Source: Sphingomonadales bacterium (GTDB lineage: Bacteria; Pseudomonadota; Alphaproteobacteria; Sphingomonadales; Sphingomonadaceae). From it: a stretch of 64,000 nucleotides of DNA. Both the position numbers and the translations under genes were made by a program. Positions 1 through 10,430 of the stretch are shown here, in pieces. Position 1 is the stretch's first letter; every line of letters begins with the position of its first letter. The stretch covers positions 1-64,000 of the forward strand of contig JAIXYT010000007.1 of the NCBI GenBank assembly GCA_027490095.1, in the 5' to 3' direction. Under the pieces are notes generated by a model. The model made no database searches, was not told where the DNA came from, and was given only the letters and a program-made list of their open reading frames with translations.

Positions 1-664
1 GCACGCTGGCCATGGTGCCTTCGACCAGTTTCAGCAGAGCCTGCTGCACGCCCTCGCCCGACACATCGCGGGTGATGGAGGGGTTGTCGGCCTTGCGGCT
101 GATCTTGTCGATCTCGTCGATGTAGACGATGCCCTTCTGCGCCCGCTCGACATTGTAGTCGGACGCCTGGAGCAGCTTCAGGATGATGTTCTCGACATCC
201 TCGCCCACATAGCCGGCTTCCGTCAGCGTGGTGGCATCGGCCATCGTGAAGGGCACGTCGAGGATGCGGGCCAGCGTCTGGGCAAGCAGCGTCTTGCCGC
301 ACCCGGTTGGGCCGACCAGCAGGATGTTCGACTTGGCGAGCTCGACCTCGGCGCCCTTGGTGCCGTGCTGGAGCCGCTTGTAATGGTTGTGGACTGCGAC
401 GGACAGGACCCGTTTGGCGTGGTTCTGGCCGATCACATATTCGTCCAGGACCTTCATGATCTCGCGTGGGGTCGGGACGCCGTCGCGCGTCTTCACCAGC
501 GCGTTCTTCGTCTCCTCGCGGATGATGTCGTTGCAGAGCTCGACGCATTCGTCGCAGATGAAGACGGTTGGGCCGGCAATCAGCTTCTTCACCTCGTGCT
601 GGCTCTTTCCGCAGAAAGAGCAGTAGAGGATATTCTTGCCGTCGCCGCTCGATACCTTGGTCAT
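1..664 (-). CDS. clpX: ATP-dependent Clp protease ATP-binding subunit ClpX (3' end outside window)
   Basis: Reverse-strand translation [44 protein letters not shown]...; zinc-binding Cys4 domain and Walker A GPTGCGKT. Confidence 0.96.
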   Translation of the reverse strand, partial: MTKVSSGDGKNILYCSFCGKSQHEVKKLIAGPTVFICDECVELCNDIIREETKNALVKTRDGVPTPREIMKVLDEYVIGQNHAKRVLSVAVHNHYKRLQHGTKGAEVELAKSNILLVGPTGCGKTLLAQTLARILDVPFTMADATTLTEAGYVGEDVENIILKLLQASDYNVERAQKGIVYIDEIDKISRKADNPSITRDVSGEGVQQALLKLVEGTMASV

Positions 665-776
665 GATCTCGCTTTCGCACCCATGCCATGGCGGGATGGG
701 CGTCGGTCTAAGTTAGCGCTGAATTCCCCCGCTGCAAGTGCGAATGGGTTCGTGCCGGTGGGTACAGCCATGCCGT

Positions 777-1352
777 TCAACGCGCATCCCGCCACATCGG
801 GTGCATCGGAGGGCTGGAACCGACCTGTATTTCCCCCGCGACCCTGAAGCCAAACCGTTCATAGAGCGGGATGTTCCGCGGGTTCGTGCTTTCCAGATAG
901 GCGGGCATGTGATCGGCATCCACCTCCGCGAGGGCTGTGCGAAGCAGCGCCGAACCGAGCCCCTTCCCCTGTGCGCCCGGGTCGACTCCGATGAAGGGAA
1001 GATACCAGTGCGGGGATTCGGGGTGATGGCGCGCCATCGCCTCGAACACGTCCGGGGCCTCCTCTGGCATGGCGAGGTCGGCGAGCGCGCTGCCCAGCGC
1101 ATCCATGTCCGGGCCATGCCCAGGCGGGATCCACAGGGCCGCCGCGCGATGGTCCACGGCAAGAAAGCCGCGTCCGGCCGGGTGCCCGAGCGCGCCCATA
1201 TGGGCGAGCACATGGGGGAAGGCCTCAAGGAAGGCTGCAGGATCGGGCATTGCCCACCTGGTGAACGGATCGGCGGCGAACGCCGTTATCAATGTTGCCC
1301 GGGCAAGGGCCGTGTCCGATGCCGATGCAATCGGCCTGACGGCCGCTTCCAT
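777..1352 (-). CDS. GNAT family N-acetyltransferase
   Basis: GVDPGAQGKGLGSALL acetyl-CoA-binding motif; start codon overlaps clpP stop. Confidence 0.85.
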   Translation of the reverse strand: MEAAVRPIASASDTALARATLITAFAADPFTRWAMPDPAAFLEAFPHVLAHMGALGHPAGRGFLAVDHRAAALWIPPGHGPDMDALGSALADLAMPEEAPDVFEAMARHHPESPHWYLPFIGVDPGAQGKGLGSALLRTALAEVDADHMPAYLESTNPRNIPLYERFGFRVAGEIQVGSSPPMHPMWRDAR

Positions 1353-2056
1353 CAGGCCGCCTTCAGCTCGCCTTCAGCCGGGGTCGGGCGCTTTTCCATC
1401 ACTTCGTCGACCAGCCCGAACACCTTGGCTTCCTCGGCCGACATGAACTTGTCGCGCTCCATCGCATTCTCGATTTCCTCGAGCGGCTTGCCGGTGAACT
1501 TGGCATAGAGCCCGTTCATGTGCGCGCGGATGCGGATGATCTCGCGGGCCTGGATCTCGATGTCGGTTGCCTGGCCCTGCGCACCGCCCGAAGGCTGGTG
1601 CACCATGATGCGAGCGTTGGCGAGGCTGACGCGCATGCCGGGCTCGCCGGCGGCCAGCAGGAAGCTGCCCATGGAGGCGGCCTGGCCGATGCAGACGGTG
1701 CCGACCTTCGGCCGGATGTACTGCATGGTGTCGTAGATCGCCATGCCGCTGGTGATCACGCCGCCCGGCGAGTTGATGTACATGAAGATGTCCTTCTTGG
1801 GGTTTTCCGCCTCAAGAAAGAGCAGCTGCGCCACGATCAGCGACGCCATATTGTCCTCGATCGGGCCGTTCACGAACACGATCCGCTCGCGCAGCAGGCG
1901 CGAGAAGATGTCGAACGACCGCTCCCCCCGGCTCGACTGCTCGATCACGATGGGGACAAGTCCTCCCTGCGGCTGCAGGCTGGAGAACGGCATGCCCTCC
2001 GCGCCGGGCGCGGAAAACGGCGAAAGGGGGTCCATCCGGAACAGGTCACGATCCAT
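1352..2056 (-). CDS. clpP: ATP-dependent Clp protease proteolytic subunit ClpP
   Basis: Translation contains [11 protein letters not shown] and [14 protein letters not shown] catalytic motifs; start chosen at MDRDLF, downstream of the long ORF start. Confidence 0.95.
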   Translation of the reverse strand: MDRDLFRMDPLSPFSAPGAEGMPFSSLQPQGGLVPIVIEQSSRGERSFDIFSRLLRERIVFVNGPIEDNMASLIVAQLLFLEAENPKKDIFMYINSPGGVITSGMAIYDTMQYIRPKVGTVCIGQAASMGSFLLAAGEPGMRVSLANARIMVHQPSGGAQGQATDIEIQAREIIRIRAHMNGLYAKFTGKPLEEIENAMERDKFMSAEEAKVFGLVDEVMEKRPTPAEGELKAA

Positions 2057-2220
2057 GACTCCTAAGTCGGGCGTCGCTGCCGCGCCGTCAAGCCCCCGGC
2101 ATGGTCGGCATGGTCGCGGGGCCGGCAGCTCGGTCTCGGGCCGCTTCGGCAGGGCAAAATTGCGTCCGGATTGGAGGCGTCTTCGAGCCGGTCGGCGCGG
2201 CTTCTTGGTACTGACAGCGC

Positions 2221-2970
2221 ATGACAGCCCTGCCCGCTCCTTCAGGCCCTCCGGCCGGCGCGTCGGCCGGCCGCCTCTCGGCGGCTGCCGGGCGCGTGGC
2301 GCCGGCCCTTGCAGAGGCCTCCCGGCGCACCGGGGTCCCCTTCGACGCCCTGTTCCAGACGGCACGTCTTGAATCCGGTTTCGATCCCGACGCGCGGGCG
2401 CGAACCTCGTCGGCAACCGGGTTGTTCCAGTTCATCGACTCGACCTGGCTGAAGACGCTTGCCCGGCATGGGCCGCGCCATGGCCTTGCGCCGGCCACCC
2501 GGGCGGACGCGCTGGGCCTCCGCCGGGACCCTTTTGCCGCAAGCCTGATGGCAGCCCACCACATGGCCGACAATGCCGCCGTGCTTGCGGCCCGCACCGG
2601 TCGGGCGCCGGGTCAGGTGGAGCTCTATCTTGCGCATTTCCTGGGTGCCGGGGGCGCAGCGGACTTTCTCGATGGCCTGGCGTCGACCCCCGACCGCTCG
2701 GCCGCAGAGCTGATGCCCGCTGCCGCCCGGGCCAACCGCAGCATCTTCTTCGCCGGCGGGCGGGCGCAAAGCCTTGCCGAGGTGTATGAACGGTTCGCCC
2801 GGAAGCTCGGGGGCGGGCCCACACCGGAGGTGCCGTCGCAGCCGACCTTGCCGACCGTCGATGCCATCGGCACTGGCTCCGCACAGGCCGGATCTGCCGG
2901 TGATGCGCTGCCGAATGCGCTCCACACGGCGCGGCTCGCCTATCTCCTGCTGGCCGATCTCGGGGCCTGA
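2221..2970 (+). CDS. Lytic transglycosylase (SLT-like), flagellum-associated
   Basis: [33 protein letters not shown]-type motif; immediately upstream of flhA. Confidence 0.82.
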   Translation: MTALPAPSGPPAGASAGRLSAAAGRVAPALAEASRRTGVPFDALFQTARLESGFDPDARARTSSATGLFQFIDSTWLKTLARHGPRHGLAPATRADALGLRRDPFAASLMAAHHMADNAAVLAARTGRAPGQVELYLAHFLGAGGAADFLDGLASTPDRSAAELMPAAARANRSIFFAGGRAQSLAEVYERFARKLGGGPTPEVPSQPTLPTVDAIGTGSAQAGSAGDALPNALHTARLAYLLLADLGA

Positions 2971-2973
2971 TCG

Positions 2974-5079
2974 GTGGCAGCGCTCGATCGCCTGCTGAGC
3001 GCCCGGGCTGCCGCCCCCCTGCTGGGGCAATCCCTGCTGCCCGTGGCCATGCTGCTGATCGTGCTGTTGATGGTGGTGCCGGTTCCGGCGCTGCTGCTGG
3101 ACACCTTCTTCGTCGGCAACATCCTGCTGTCCCTCGTGATGCTCATGCTGGTGCTGCAGGCTGCCCGGCCGCTCGATTTCTCGGCCTTTCCCACCATCCT
3201 GCTTGTGGCCACGCTGTTTCGCCTGTCGCTGAACGTCGCCTCGACCCGGGTGGTGCTGGTGGCCGGGCACGAAGGGACGGATGCGGCCGGCAAGGTGATC
3301 GAGGCGTTCGGCGCCGCGCTCATCGGGGGGAATTTCGTCGTCGGGCTGATCGTGTTCGTGATCCTGATGATCGTGAATCTCGCCGTCATCGCAAAGGGCG
3401 CGGGGCGCGTGTCGGAAGTGTCCGCGCGGTTCACCCTGGATGCGCTGCCGGGCAAGCAGATGGCAATCGATGCCGATCTCAACGCCGGCATGCTGACGCC
3501 CGAAGAAGCACGGGCCCGCCGGGGCGAGGTTGCGGCCGAGGCCGATTTCTACGGTTCGATGGACGGCGCCTCGAAGTTCGTGAAGGGCGATGCGGTTGCC
3601 GGCATCCTGATCCTGCTGGTCAACATCTTCGGCGGGTTGATCATCGGCCTGACGAGCCATGGCATGACGCTGGCAGAGGCCGCTGATCTCTATGTCCTGC
3701 TGTCGATCGGCGACGCGCTGGTGGCGCAGATCCCTGCCCTTCTGCTGTCGATCGGTGCTGCCATCCTGGTGACCCGCAGCGCTGAGGATCGCGGCCTTGC
3801 TGCCCAGATCGGCGGGCAGTTCGCGCGGGCGTCGGCCTGGTGGCCGGCTGCCGGCGTGATGGGCGCGATGGCGCTGGTGCCGGGCTTGCCGGCTTCGGTT
3901 CTGCTGCCGGCGGCCGCCGTTGCGAGCACGATTGCCTGGCGCCTGTCGCGCACGCCAGACGTTCCCCCCGCCGAGCCTGTGACACCGCCTCCGCCCTCCA
4001 CCACGATCGAGTGGAGCGACGTGTCGGAATCCGCCCCGGTGCTGCTGGAAATCGGCTACGGCCTCATTCCGCTGGTCGACGAGGCCGGCCCGCTCATGAC
4101 CCGGATCACGGGCATCCGCCGGCAGCTTTCGCAGGAGCTTGGCTTCGTGCTGCCGATGGTGCGCGTGCGGGACAATCTGGGCCTGCCGCCGCAGGCCTAT
4201 CGCATCAGTGTTGCCGAGGAGCCCGCCGGCCAGGGCGAGGCATGGCCGGCGGACCTGCTGGCGCTTGAAGCTGAACCCGTTCGGGTGGAAGTCGCCGGTC
4301 GGGCTGTCCGGGACCCGGCTTTCGGCATGGCTGCGCGGTGGATTGACCCGGCCCTGGAAGACGAGGCGCTGGCAGCCGGCTACACCGTGGTCGATTGTGC
4401 AACCGTTGTTGGAACACATGTCTACAAGCTGTTGAAGGACCGTTCTTTCATTCTGTTTGGGCAGGATGACATGCAGGGTCTTCTGGATGCGCTTGCCACC
4501 CGCCATCCGCAGCTGGCCGCCAGTCTCTCGCCCAAGACCGTCCCGCTGGCGCTGACGACCGAGGTTGCGCGCAGCCTGCTGGAGGAGGGGGTCAGCCTGC
4601 GCGGATTTCCGCGGATTGCGGCTGCGCTGTCGCAGCATGCGCCGGCCATTGCCGACCCTGCCCTGCTGACGGAAGCGGTGCGGGCGCGGATCGGTGGGCT
4701 GATCGTCGCGGGCCTGTCCGCCGAAGCGGCCGACCAGCCGCTGCACGTGATTGCGCTCGCGCCCGGGCTCGAACAGCTGCTTGTTTCGGCGCACCGGGCA
4801 GCACCGGGAAGCGAATATCCGTTCGAACCGGGGCTCGGGAGCCGGCTTGTGGAGGCCGTTGCGGAAGCAGCGGCCGGCCCGCTGGCCGACGGCAAGCCGG
4901 TGGCGCTCGTCACCCAGCCCGGCCCCCGCCGAGCATTGTGGCGCTTGCTCAGGCTTCGCCCCGGAATCCCTGTGCTCGCCTTCCCGGAACTGCAGGACAA
5001 TCGGGCGATCGAGGTGGTTGCAGTCGTGGGTGAGGAACTGGTCGGCGCTGGTGTCGGCGGGGGGCTGGAGAAGGTCTGA
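2974..5079 (+). CDS. flhA: Flagellar biosynthesis protein FlhA
   Basis: FPTILLVATLFRLSLNVASTRVVL and conserved FHIPEP-type N-terminus; GTG start; 701 aa. Confidence 0.96.
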   Translation: MAALDRLLSARAAAPLLGQSLLPVAMLLIVLLMVVPVPALLLDTFFVGNILLSLVMLMLVLQAARPLDFSAFPTILLVATLFRLSLNVASTRVVLVAGHEGTDAAGKVIEAFGAALIGGNFVVGLIVFVILMIVNLAVIAKGAGRVSEVSARFTLDALPGKQMAIDADLNAGMLTPEEARARRGEVAAEADFYGSMDGASKFVKGDAVAGILILLVNIFGGLIIGLTSHGMTLAEAADLYVLLSIGDALVAQIPALLLSIGAAILVTRSAEDRGLAAQIGGQFARASAWWPAAGVMGAMALVPGLPASVLLPAAAVASTIAWRLSRTPDVPPAEPVTPPPPSTTIEWSDVSESAPVLLEIGYGLIPLVDEAGPLMTRITGIRRQLSQELGFVLPMVRVRDNLGLPPQAYRISVAEEPAGQGEAWPADLLALEAEPVRVEVAGRAVRDPAFGMAARWIDPALEDEALAAGYTVVDCATVVGTHVYKLLKDRSFILFGQDDMQGLLDALATRHPQLAASLSPKTVPLALTTEVARSLLEEGVSLRGFPRIAAALSQHAPAIADPALLTEAVRARIGGLIVAGLSAEAADQPLHVIALAPGLEQLLVSAHRAAPGSEYPFEPGLGSRLVEAVAEAAAGPLADGKPVALVTQPGPRRALWRLLRLRPGIPVLAFPELQDNRAIEVVAVVGEELVGAGVGGGLEKV

Positions 5080-5819
5080 TGGACGCGCGTGCTGCCAATG
5101 CCCTGGGGCTCTATCTGCCGGGCGCCCGGACTCCGCCGGATCCGGATCGCCTGGTGCGCACGCACTTGTCGCTGGTGCGCAAGATTGCCTGGCACACACA
5201 TGCCAGGGTATCGTCTGCCGTCGAGGTCGAGGAGCTGGTGCAGACCGGAATGGTCGCCCTGATCGAGGCTGCCCGCAATTTCGAGGATCGCGGCCAGGCG
5301 GTCTTTTCCACCTATGCCAGCGTCCGGATCCGCGGCGCCATGATCGACTCCCTGCGCAAGCACGCCACGCTCTGCCGCTCGGCCTTGCGCAAGCGGCGGG
5401 ACCTTAACGCCGCGCGGGACAGGCTGGCCGGCCTGCTGGGTCGGGCGCCCACCCACACGGAACTCGCCGAAGAGATGAGCCTTTCCGAAGGGGAGCTGCG
5501 GGAGCTTCTCAGCGCCACCCAGGGCATCCGCTACGAATCCATCGACGAGGTCTACTCCGACCACAGCATCTGGTTTGCGGCCGACGAACCCGACGCCTTC
5601 GACGCGCTCGCCGGCAGCGACCTGCGCAGCGCAATGGTGGAGGCGATCCGCGACCTGCCCGAACGCGAGGCGATGGTGCTGCAGCTTTATTTCGTGGAGG
5701 AGCTGAACCTGGAGGAAATCGGCCAGACGCTGGGTGTGGGGGCGGCGCGGGTGTGCCAGATCAAGAAGGTTGCTCTTGAGAAAGTACGAAAGCGGCTCGG
5801 GGGCTGGGAAAATCGCTGA
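5079..5819 (+). CDS. fliA: RNA polymerase sigma factor for flagellar operon (FliA, sigma28)
   Basis: Sigma70 region 2/3/4 signatures (FSTYASVRIRGAMIDSLR, LNLEEIGQTLGVGAARVCQIKK); overlaps flhA stop. Confidence 0.93.
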   Translation: MDARAANALGLYLPGARTPPDPDRLVRTHLSLVRKIAWHTHARVSSAVEVEELVQTGMVALIEAARNFEDRGQAVFSTYASVRIRGAMIDSLRKHATLCRSALRKRRDLNAARDRLAGLLGRAPTHTELAEEMSLSEGELRELLSATQGIRYESIDEVYSDHSIWFAADEPDAFDALAGSDLRSAMVEAIRDLPEREAMVLQLYFVEELNLEEIGQTLGVGAARVCQIKKVALEKVRKRLGGWENR

Positions 5820-5852
5820 ATAGCCGCTATTGGGACCAGGCGACCCACTGGG

Positions 5853-5883
5853 CCCCGGTCAGGCTGACCGGGGTCTTTTTTTT
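5853..5883 (+). terminator. Rho-independent terminator after fliA
   Basis: CCCCGGTCAGGCTGACCGGGG perfect hairpin followed by TCTTTTTTTTT. Confidence 0.92.
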
Positions 5884-6063
5884 GGCCGCAGGCGGCTGGA
5901 GCCAAGAGACGGGTTGCGCAGCAATCCGGCGGAACCGCATGTCAGCGCAGCTGAACGCCTTCAGATTCGCCGCAGGCCCGGCAAGCCTGCCGCGAAGCGG
6001 ACAGGACTGAGGACCGGCCCTGTTGACCCGGGATCTGCTGTCCTAGGAATTCCGGAACTTCCC

Positions 6064-6420
6064 TCAGCGATCTTCCTCCAAGGATTTGTCGAGGTTATGC
6101 AAGAGCGAGAATGCTACCAAGGCAAAAATGCTGAGCACGCACAAAGCGTATGCAGCTGTCGTAACATAATGCTTAAGCCCAACAGTTTTCTTGAAAATCT
6201 CAGCCATTGTTACAAAAAAGAAAGGAAGCGGAGCAAAGGCTGCCAATATCCAGCCTTCTGATCGTTTGAAGAGCGTGACAGACAAAACAATCAACAGAAT
6301 GCTCAGAACCGTCGTAATTGAAGAGTCAATATCATTCTTTATGATGAATGTGACGTAGGCTGAAAAAGCCAAGGCGAACAGGTAAGATTTTCCAACGCCA
6401 ACTTTACCTTGATATGCCAC
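6064..6420 (-). CDS. Hypothetical small membrane protein (118 aa)
   Basis: GTG start with GGAG upstream; several predicted TM segments (SILLIVLSVTLF, WILAAFAPLPFFFV, YALCVLSIFALVAFSLL); visibly lower GC than surroundings. Confidence 0.6.
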   Translation of the reverse strand: MAYQGKVGVGKSYLFALAFSAYVTFIIKNDIDSSITTVLSILLIVLSVTLFKRSEGWILAAFAPLPFFFVTMAEIFKKTVGLKHYVTTAAYALCVLSIFALVAFSLLHNLDKSLEEDR

Positions 6421-6790
6421 TTGGACCCTCCGTCTCCTTGCCTTGGCCGCGTGTCAGACGTCGAGGGCCTGAGTGGACTCTGTGCCGGAGCGTCTGGTTG
6501 GTAACCTTGTCCGCAGATATCAGACACTCGCGACCATAGCCCAATGTCGCCACGACTGAAAAGGGAGTTACGCCTCGGATCCGTCGCCTTCGTGGACGGG
6601 ACGTGTTTGGGGTGATTGGGGTTCGCACCCAGCTGGACGTGTGCGCGCCCTGCCCTCGCTGGGCTGAAGGAGCCTTTTGGCGCCTGCCTGGGGTGAAGGG
6701 GGCGGCGCCCCTTTCTTCTTGGTTCGGTCCGGACGGCGGGCCGCAGCCGGCGGCTGAGCCGCCGAGTCTGCTTTGGGAGGAAGAAGAAGC

Positions 6791-6816
6791 GAAAAAAGAG
6801 CGCGGCAAAGCCGCGC
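6791..6816 (-). terminator. Second rho-independent terminator downstream of flagellin
   Basis: On the minus strand: GCGCGGC-TTT-GCCGCGC followed by TCTTTTTT. Confidence 0.8.
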
Positions 6817-6829
6817 CGTCGGACGAGTC

Positions 6830-6857
6830 AAAAGGGCGGGGGTGATGGCCCCCGCCC
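6830..6857 (-). terminator. First terminator hairpin downstream of flagellin
   Basis: On the minus strand: GGGCGGGGG-CCATCA-CCCCCGCCC-TTTT. Confidence 0.8.
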
Positions 6858-6918
6858 TTTCGCTCGCCGGCCGAGTTGCCGGTAGAGTCGCGGATCAGCG
6901 CTGCGCGCTGACCGTCGC

Positions 6919-9111
6919 TTACCGAAGCAACTGGATCACCCCCTGCTGGCTCTGGTTGGCCTGACCCAGCATCGCCTGGGCTGCCTGGGTGAGGATCTGG
7001 CCGCGGGCGAGCTGCGTGGTTTCCGCTGCGAAGTCCGCGTCCTGGATCCGCGAGCGGGCGGCCATGGTGTTGGTGTTGGCGCTCGTCAGGTTGTTGATGG
7101 TTGCCTCCAGACGGTTCTGGACGGCACCCAGTTCGGCGCGGTTGATCGAGATCGACTTGAGGGCCTCGTCGATCGCGTTCAGGGCCTCGGTTGCGCCTTC
7201 CTGGCTGCTGATGTCCACGTCCTTGATCTTCAGGCCGCCGAGGTCTGCGCCGTAGCGGTTTTCCTCGAAGCCCAGCGCCGTGAAGTTGGACGCCGTGGCG
7301 AAGCCCTGGCTGCCGGCACGAATGTCGATCGCCTTGGAGCTCGACAGCGTGACCTGCGAGTAGGCGGTGTTGATCGTGGCAGCGGCGATGCTGGTCGGGT
7401 CGGTCACGCCCGTCACGGTGTAGGCCGTGCCGGTGCCGGCGATGGTGGCGCCCGCAAGGCCGAAGTTGGCTGCAACCGCTTCGTCGCTGTCGAACCAGAC
7501 CGAGACGTTGCGCCCGTCGGCTGCCGTCAGCGACAGGCCGCCGCGACCATTGTCGACGGCCGTCACGCCCGTTGCACCGCTGTTGTTGTTGATCACGTTC
7601 GCGACATTCTCGCGCGTCTGCTGCGCGCTGTCGGCCGCATCGAGCGCGATGTCCATCGACACGCCGTTGATGACGAGCGTCGCCGTGGCGCTGGTGCCGA
7701 TGACGGTGGTGGTCGTCGCGTCGATCTGGGTCGGCGCGGCGGTTGCCGTGACGCCCGTTTCGGCCGAACTCTCGTTGATCGCGGCCGCGATGGCGATCCC
7801 GCTCGCGGCCTTCTGGCTGCTGCCGGCCCGGGTGTCGGAGAAGGTGTCGTCCGACGCCTTGGAGGCGCGGATGGAGACACCGTTCAGCACCAGGTCGCCG
7901 GTGTTGAGCACCCGGACGTCCGCGCCGGTGGCCGACGAGGCGACCGCGCGGGCGTCGGTCGTCACCGTGGACACGCCACGGTCGAAGCTGCCGACCGACA
8001 AACCGGCGCGCGAGATGCGGCCGGCGCCGACCGTTCCGAGCTCGATCGGGCCGCCCGAGGTGGAGACCAGGCTGTAGGTGCCCGACTGGGCGCCGACCTT
8101 GAGGCCGGTGGAGGCCGCTGTCAGGGTGTCGAGCGAGACTTCGATGTTGCGGCCGTCTGCAGCTTCCAGGCGGATGCCGAGGTTGCTGTCGCCGGTGTCG
8201 ACGGCGCGGACGCCCGTCTGGCCGGAGATGAGGTTGATCGCATCGACAACGGCCGTGCGCGAGGCGGCCGCGTTGGTCGTGGTTGTGATCGACTGGGTGG
8301 TGACGCCGTTGATGGTGACCGTGCCGGTGAGCGCAGCAGCCGTCATGGCCGAGCCCGTCATGGTGGTGGCGCCGACGACGGCGCGGACGCCCGTCTCGGA
8401 CGACAGGCGGTTGATTGCCGCCGCCTTGGCGATGGCGCTGGCTTCCTTGTTGGTGGAGGACAGCGAGTCATCCTCGGCCTTGGAGCTGCCGATCGCGACG
8501 CCGTTGATGGTGAGGTCGTTTGCCTGCAGCGCCTGGTTGGTGGCGAGGTTCGCGGCCGTTGCTTCGAAGGCGCCGGTGGCGGTGAGGCCGGGGACGCTGC
8601 CCGTGCCCAGATCGCCGGCGCGGGCCGAACCGATCGAGAGCTGCACCGTCTGGCCGGCGCGCGAGCCCGTCTGCAGCGAGAGGCGGTTCGACGAGCCGTC
8701 GAGCAGGCGGATGCCGTTGAAGCTGGTGCGGTTGGCGACATTGTCGATTTCGCTGACCAGCTGGCCGACTTCGGCCTGCAGCGCCTCGCGATCTTCGCCC
8801 GAGATGGTGCCGTTGGCGGCCTGGACGGCGAGTTCGCGCATCCGCTGCAGCATGTTGGTGACTTCGCCCATGGCGGTTTCGGCCGTCTGGGCGAGGCTGA
8901 TCCCGTCGCCGGCGTTGCGGATGGCGACGGACAGGCCGCGCACATCCGCGGTCATGCGCTGCGAGATCGCGAGACCGGCGGCGTCGTCCTTGGCGCTGTT
9001 GATGCGCAGGCCCGTCGACAGCCGTTCCATGGCCTTGTCGAGACTGGCCTGGGCCATCCGATTGCCGTTCTGCGCCTTCAGCGCAGACAGGTTGGTGTTG
9101 ATGATGGTCAT
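6919..9111 (-). CDS. fliC: Flagellin, 730 aa, with expanded central region
   Basis: N-terminal [15 protein letters not shown]...[20 protein letters not shown] and C-terminal [30 protein letters not shown] flagellin D0/D1 domains; four internal xINGVxx repeats. Confidence 0.95.
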   Translation of the reverse strand: MTIINTNLSALKAQNGNRMAQASLDKAMERLSTGLRINSAKDDAAGLAISQRMTADVRGLSVAIRNAGDGISLAQTAETAMGEVTNMLQRMRELAVQAANGTISGEDREALQAEVGQLVSEIDNVANRTSFNGIRLLDGSSNRLSLQTGSRAGQTVQLSIGSARAGDLGTGSVPGLTATGAFEATAANLATNQALQANDLTINGVAIGSSKAEDDSLSSTNKEASAIAKAAAINRLSSETGVRAVVGATTMTGSAMTAAALTGTVTINGVTTQSITTTTNAAASRTAVVDAINLISGQTGVRAVDTGDSNLGIRLEAADGRNIEVSLDTLTAASTGLKVGAQSGTYSLVSTSGGPIELGTVGAGRISRAGLSVGSFDRGVSTVTTDARAVASSATGADVRVLNTGDLVLNGVSIRASKASDDTFSDTRAGSSQKAASGIAIAAAINESSAETGVTATAAPTQIDATTTTVIGTSATATLVINGVSMDIALDAADSAQQTRENVANVINNNSGATGVTAVDNGRGGLSLTAADGRNVSVWFDSDEAVAANFGLAGATIAGTGTAYTVTGVTDPTSIAAATINTAYSQVTLSSSKAIDIRAGSQGFATASNFTALGFEENRYGADLGGLKIKDVDISSQEGATEALNAIDEALKSISINRAELGAVQNRLEATINNLTSANTNTMAARSRIQDADFAAETTQLARGQILTQAAQAMLGQANQSQQGVIQLLR

Positions 9112-9180
9112 CGTCCTGATCCTCGTTCAAGCTGCGGGGCTCATCCCCCGGAAGCCTCAAGGTCGAAGCCTCGAAGCGCC

Positions 9181-9207
9181 TTCACGGCCGGGGCCGGAAG
9201 CGGTTAA
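9181..9207 (-). promoter_or_regulatory. Putative sigma28 (FliA) promoter for flagellin
   Basis: Minus strand TTAA-N15-GCCGTGAA, about 70 nt upstream of the flagellin ATG. Confidence 0.6.
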
Positions 9208-9221
9208 ACGACAGCAATCCC

Positions 9222-9905
9222 ATGACTGCGAACAGGCCTCCGATCCCGATCCTTGGCGAAGGAAAGACCTGGCTGGTCGTCGACAAGCCTGCCGGCCTTG
9301 CCGTGCATCCGGGGCCCCGCACGCCCGACAGCCTGGAGGATCTGCTGCCGGCGTTCGCGCAGCATGGCACGGTGCCGCAGCCGGTGCATCGCCTTGACCG
9401 CGACACCTCGGGCTGCCTGCTGCTGGCCCGCAGGCCGAGCGCGCTTCGCACACTTGCCCGCGCATTCGCGGCCGCCGCGGTCGAGAAGGTCTATTGGGCG
9501 CTGGTGGAAGGCATATTGCCCGCCGAAGCCGGGCGAATCGATGTGCCGCTTGCAAAGCGATCGCGCCCCGGGTCCGGTTGGCGGATGGTGCCGGATCCCA
9601 CGGGTCAAGCTGCCGTCACCGGTTGGCGCCGGCTTGCGGCCGTCGGCGCGCTGTCGTTGGTGGAATTCAGGCCGGAGACGGGGCGGACGCACCAGATCCG
9701 CGTGCATGCGACGCTGATCGGAACCGGCACGGCGCTGGTGGGCGATCCGGTCTATGGGCGCGGGTCCCCTCTGGGCATGATGCTGCATGCCCGGGCGCTG
9801 GGCTTTGCCGAACCACAGACCGGGGTTCGGATCGACCTGGTCTCGCCGGTTCCGGCGCGCTTTCATGCGGCCGGCCTCTCGCGGGAGGCAGACAGCGATC
9901 GCTGA
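9222..9905 (+). CDS. RluA-family RNA pseudouridine synthase
   Basis: HRLDRDTSGCLLLAR catalytic motif; RTHQIRVH. Confidence 0.92.
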   Translation: MTANRPPIPILGEGKTWLVVDKPAGLAVHPGPRTPDSLEDLLPAFAQHGTVPQPVHRLDRDTSGCLLLARRPSALRTLARAFAAAAVEKVYWALVEGILPAEAGRIDVPLAKRSRPGSGWRMVPDPTGQAAVTGWRRLAAVGALSLVEFRPETGRTHQIRVHATLIGTGTALVGDPVYGRGSPLGMMLHARALGFAEPQTGVRIDLVSPVPARFHAAGLSREADSDR

Positions 9906-9914
9906 GGCTGGAGA

Positions 9915-10247
9915 TCAGCCGCGCAGCAATCCCGGTTCCGACTGCAGCATCGCATCTGCAATGCGATCGGGATCGACCGTGTATCGGCCTACGGCTATGG
10001 CCTCCCGAAGCTCGGCCACCCGCCGCGTGTCGACGGGCGGTTCCGATGCCATCTGGCGTGCGGCTTCGCGCCCCCTGCTCACCACATCGGGCGCTTCGGG
10101 TGCGGAGGTCCCGGTGCCGGCCGGGATGACCCGGCCCGGCACTTCGAGGCGGCCGGGGCGATTTTCGACCAGGTCTCGCCCGGTTGCAAGCTGAAGATCC
10201 GGTCGAGCCGACCGGGATGCCGCGTTGCCTGAAACCGAGTCCACCAT
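9915..10247 (-). CDS. flgM: Anti-sigma28 factor FlgM
   Basis: C-terminal VDTRRVAELREAIAVGRYTVDPDRIADAML typical of FlgM; adjacent to flgA; start revised to ATG at 10247. Confidence 0.85.
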   Translation of the reverse strand: MVDSVSGNAASRSARPDLQLATGRDLVENRPGRLEVPGRVIPAGTGTSAPEAPDVVSRGREAARQMASEPPVDTRRVAELREAIAVGRYTVDPDRIADAMLQSEPGLLRG

Positions 10248-10400
10248 GTCCCGTCCTGTCCTGCACGTCTGCCCTGCCGGCGACCGTGTCCGCCTGGGTC
10301 CCGGCGTTAACCCTTGCGGTTGCCGGGACCGGAGGGACCCGGCACCCACAGGGTCCTGCAGTTCCACCGAATTCGGCAAACTGCAGTCCGATTTCCAGCC

Positions 10401-10427
10401 CTGACGGCCTGGCACCGCGAAGGTTTA
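10401..10427 (-). promoter_or_regulatory. Putative sigma28 promoter for flgM
   Basis: Minus strand TAAA-N15-GCCGTCAG, upstream of flgM. Confidence 0.55.
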
Positions 10428-10430
10428 GCG

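Noticed and set aside
2242-5199. 985-aa antisense ORF over the SLT gene, flhA and start of fliA
   Set aside because: Low-complexity Arg/Gly/His/Gln-rich translation opposite well-recognised genes; typical GC-rich shadow ORF.
6603-6964. Short ORFs in the region between the 118-aa gene and flagellin
   Set aside because: They overlap the hairpin/terminator cluster and the flagellin 3' end; no RBS or motif support.
8078-9397. 439-aa plus-strand ORF opposite flagellin
   Set aside because: Antisense to conserved flagellin N-terminus; Ala/Val/Ser/Arg-rich with no motif.
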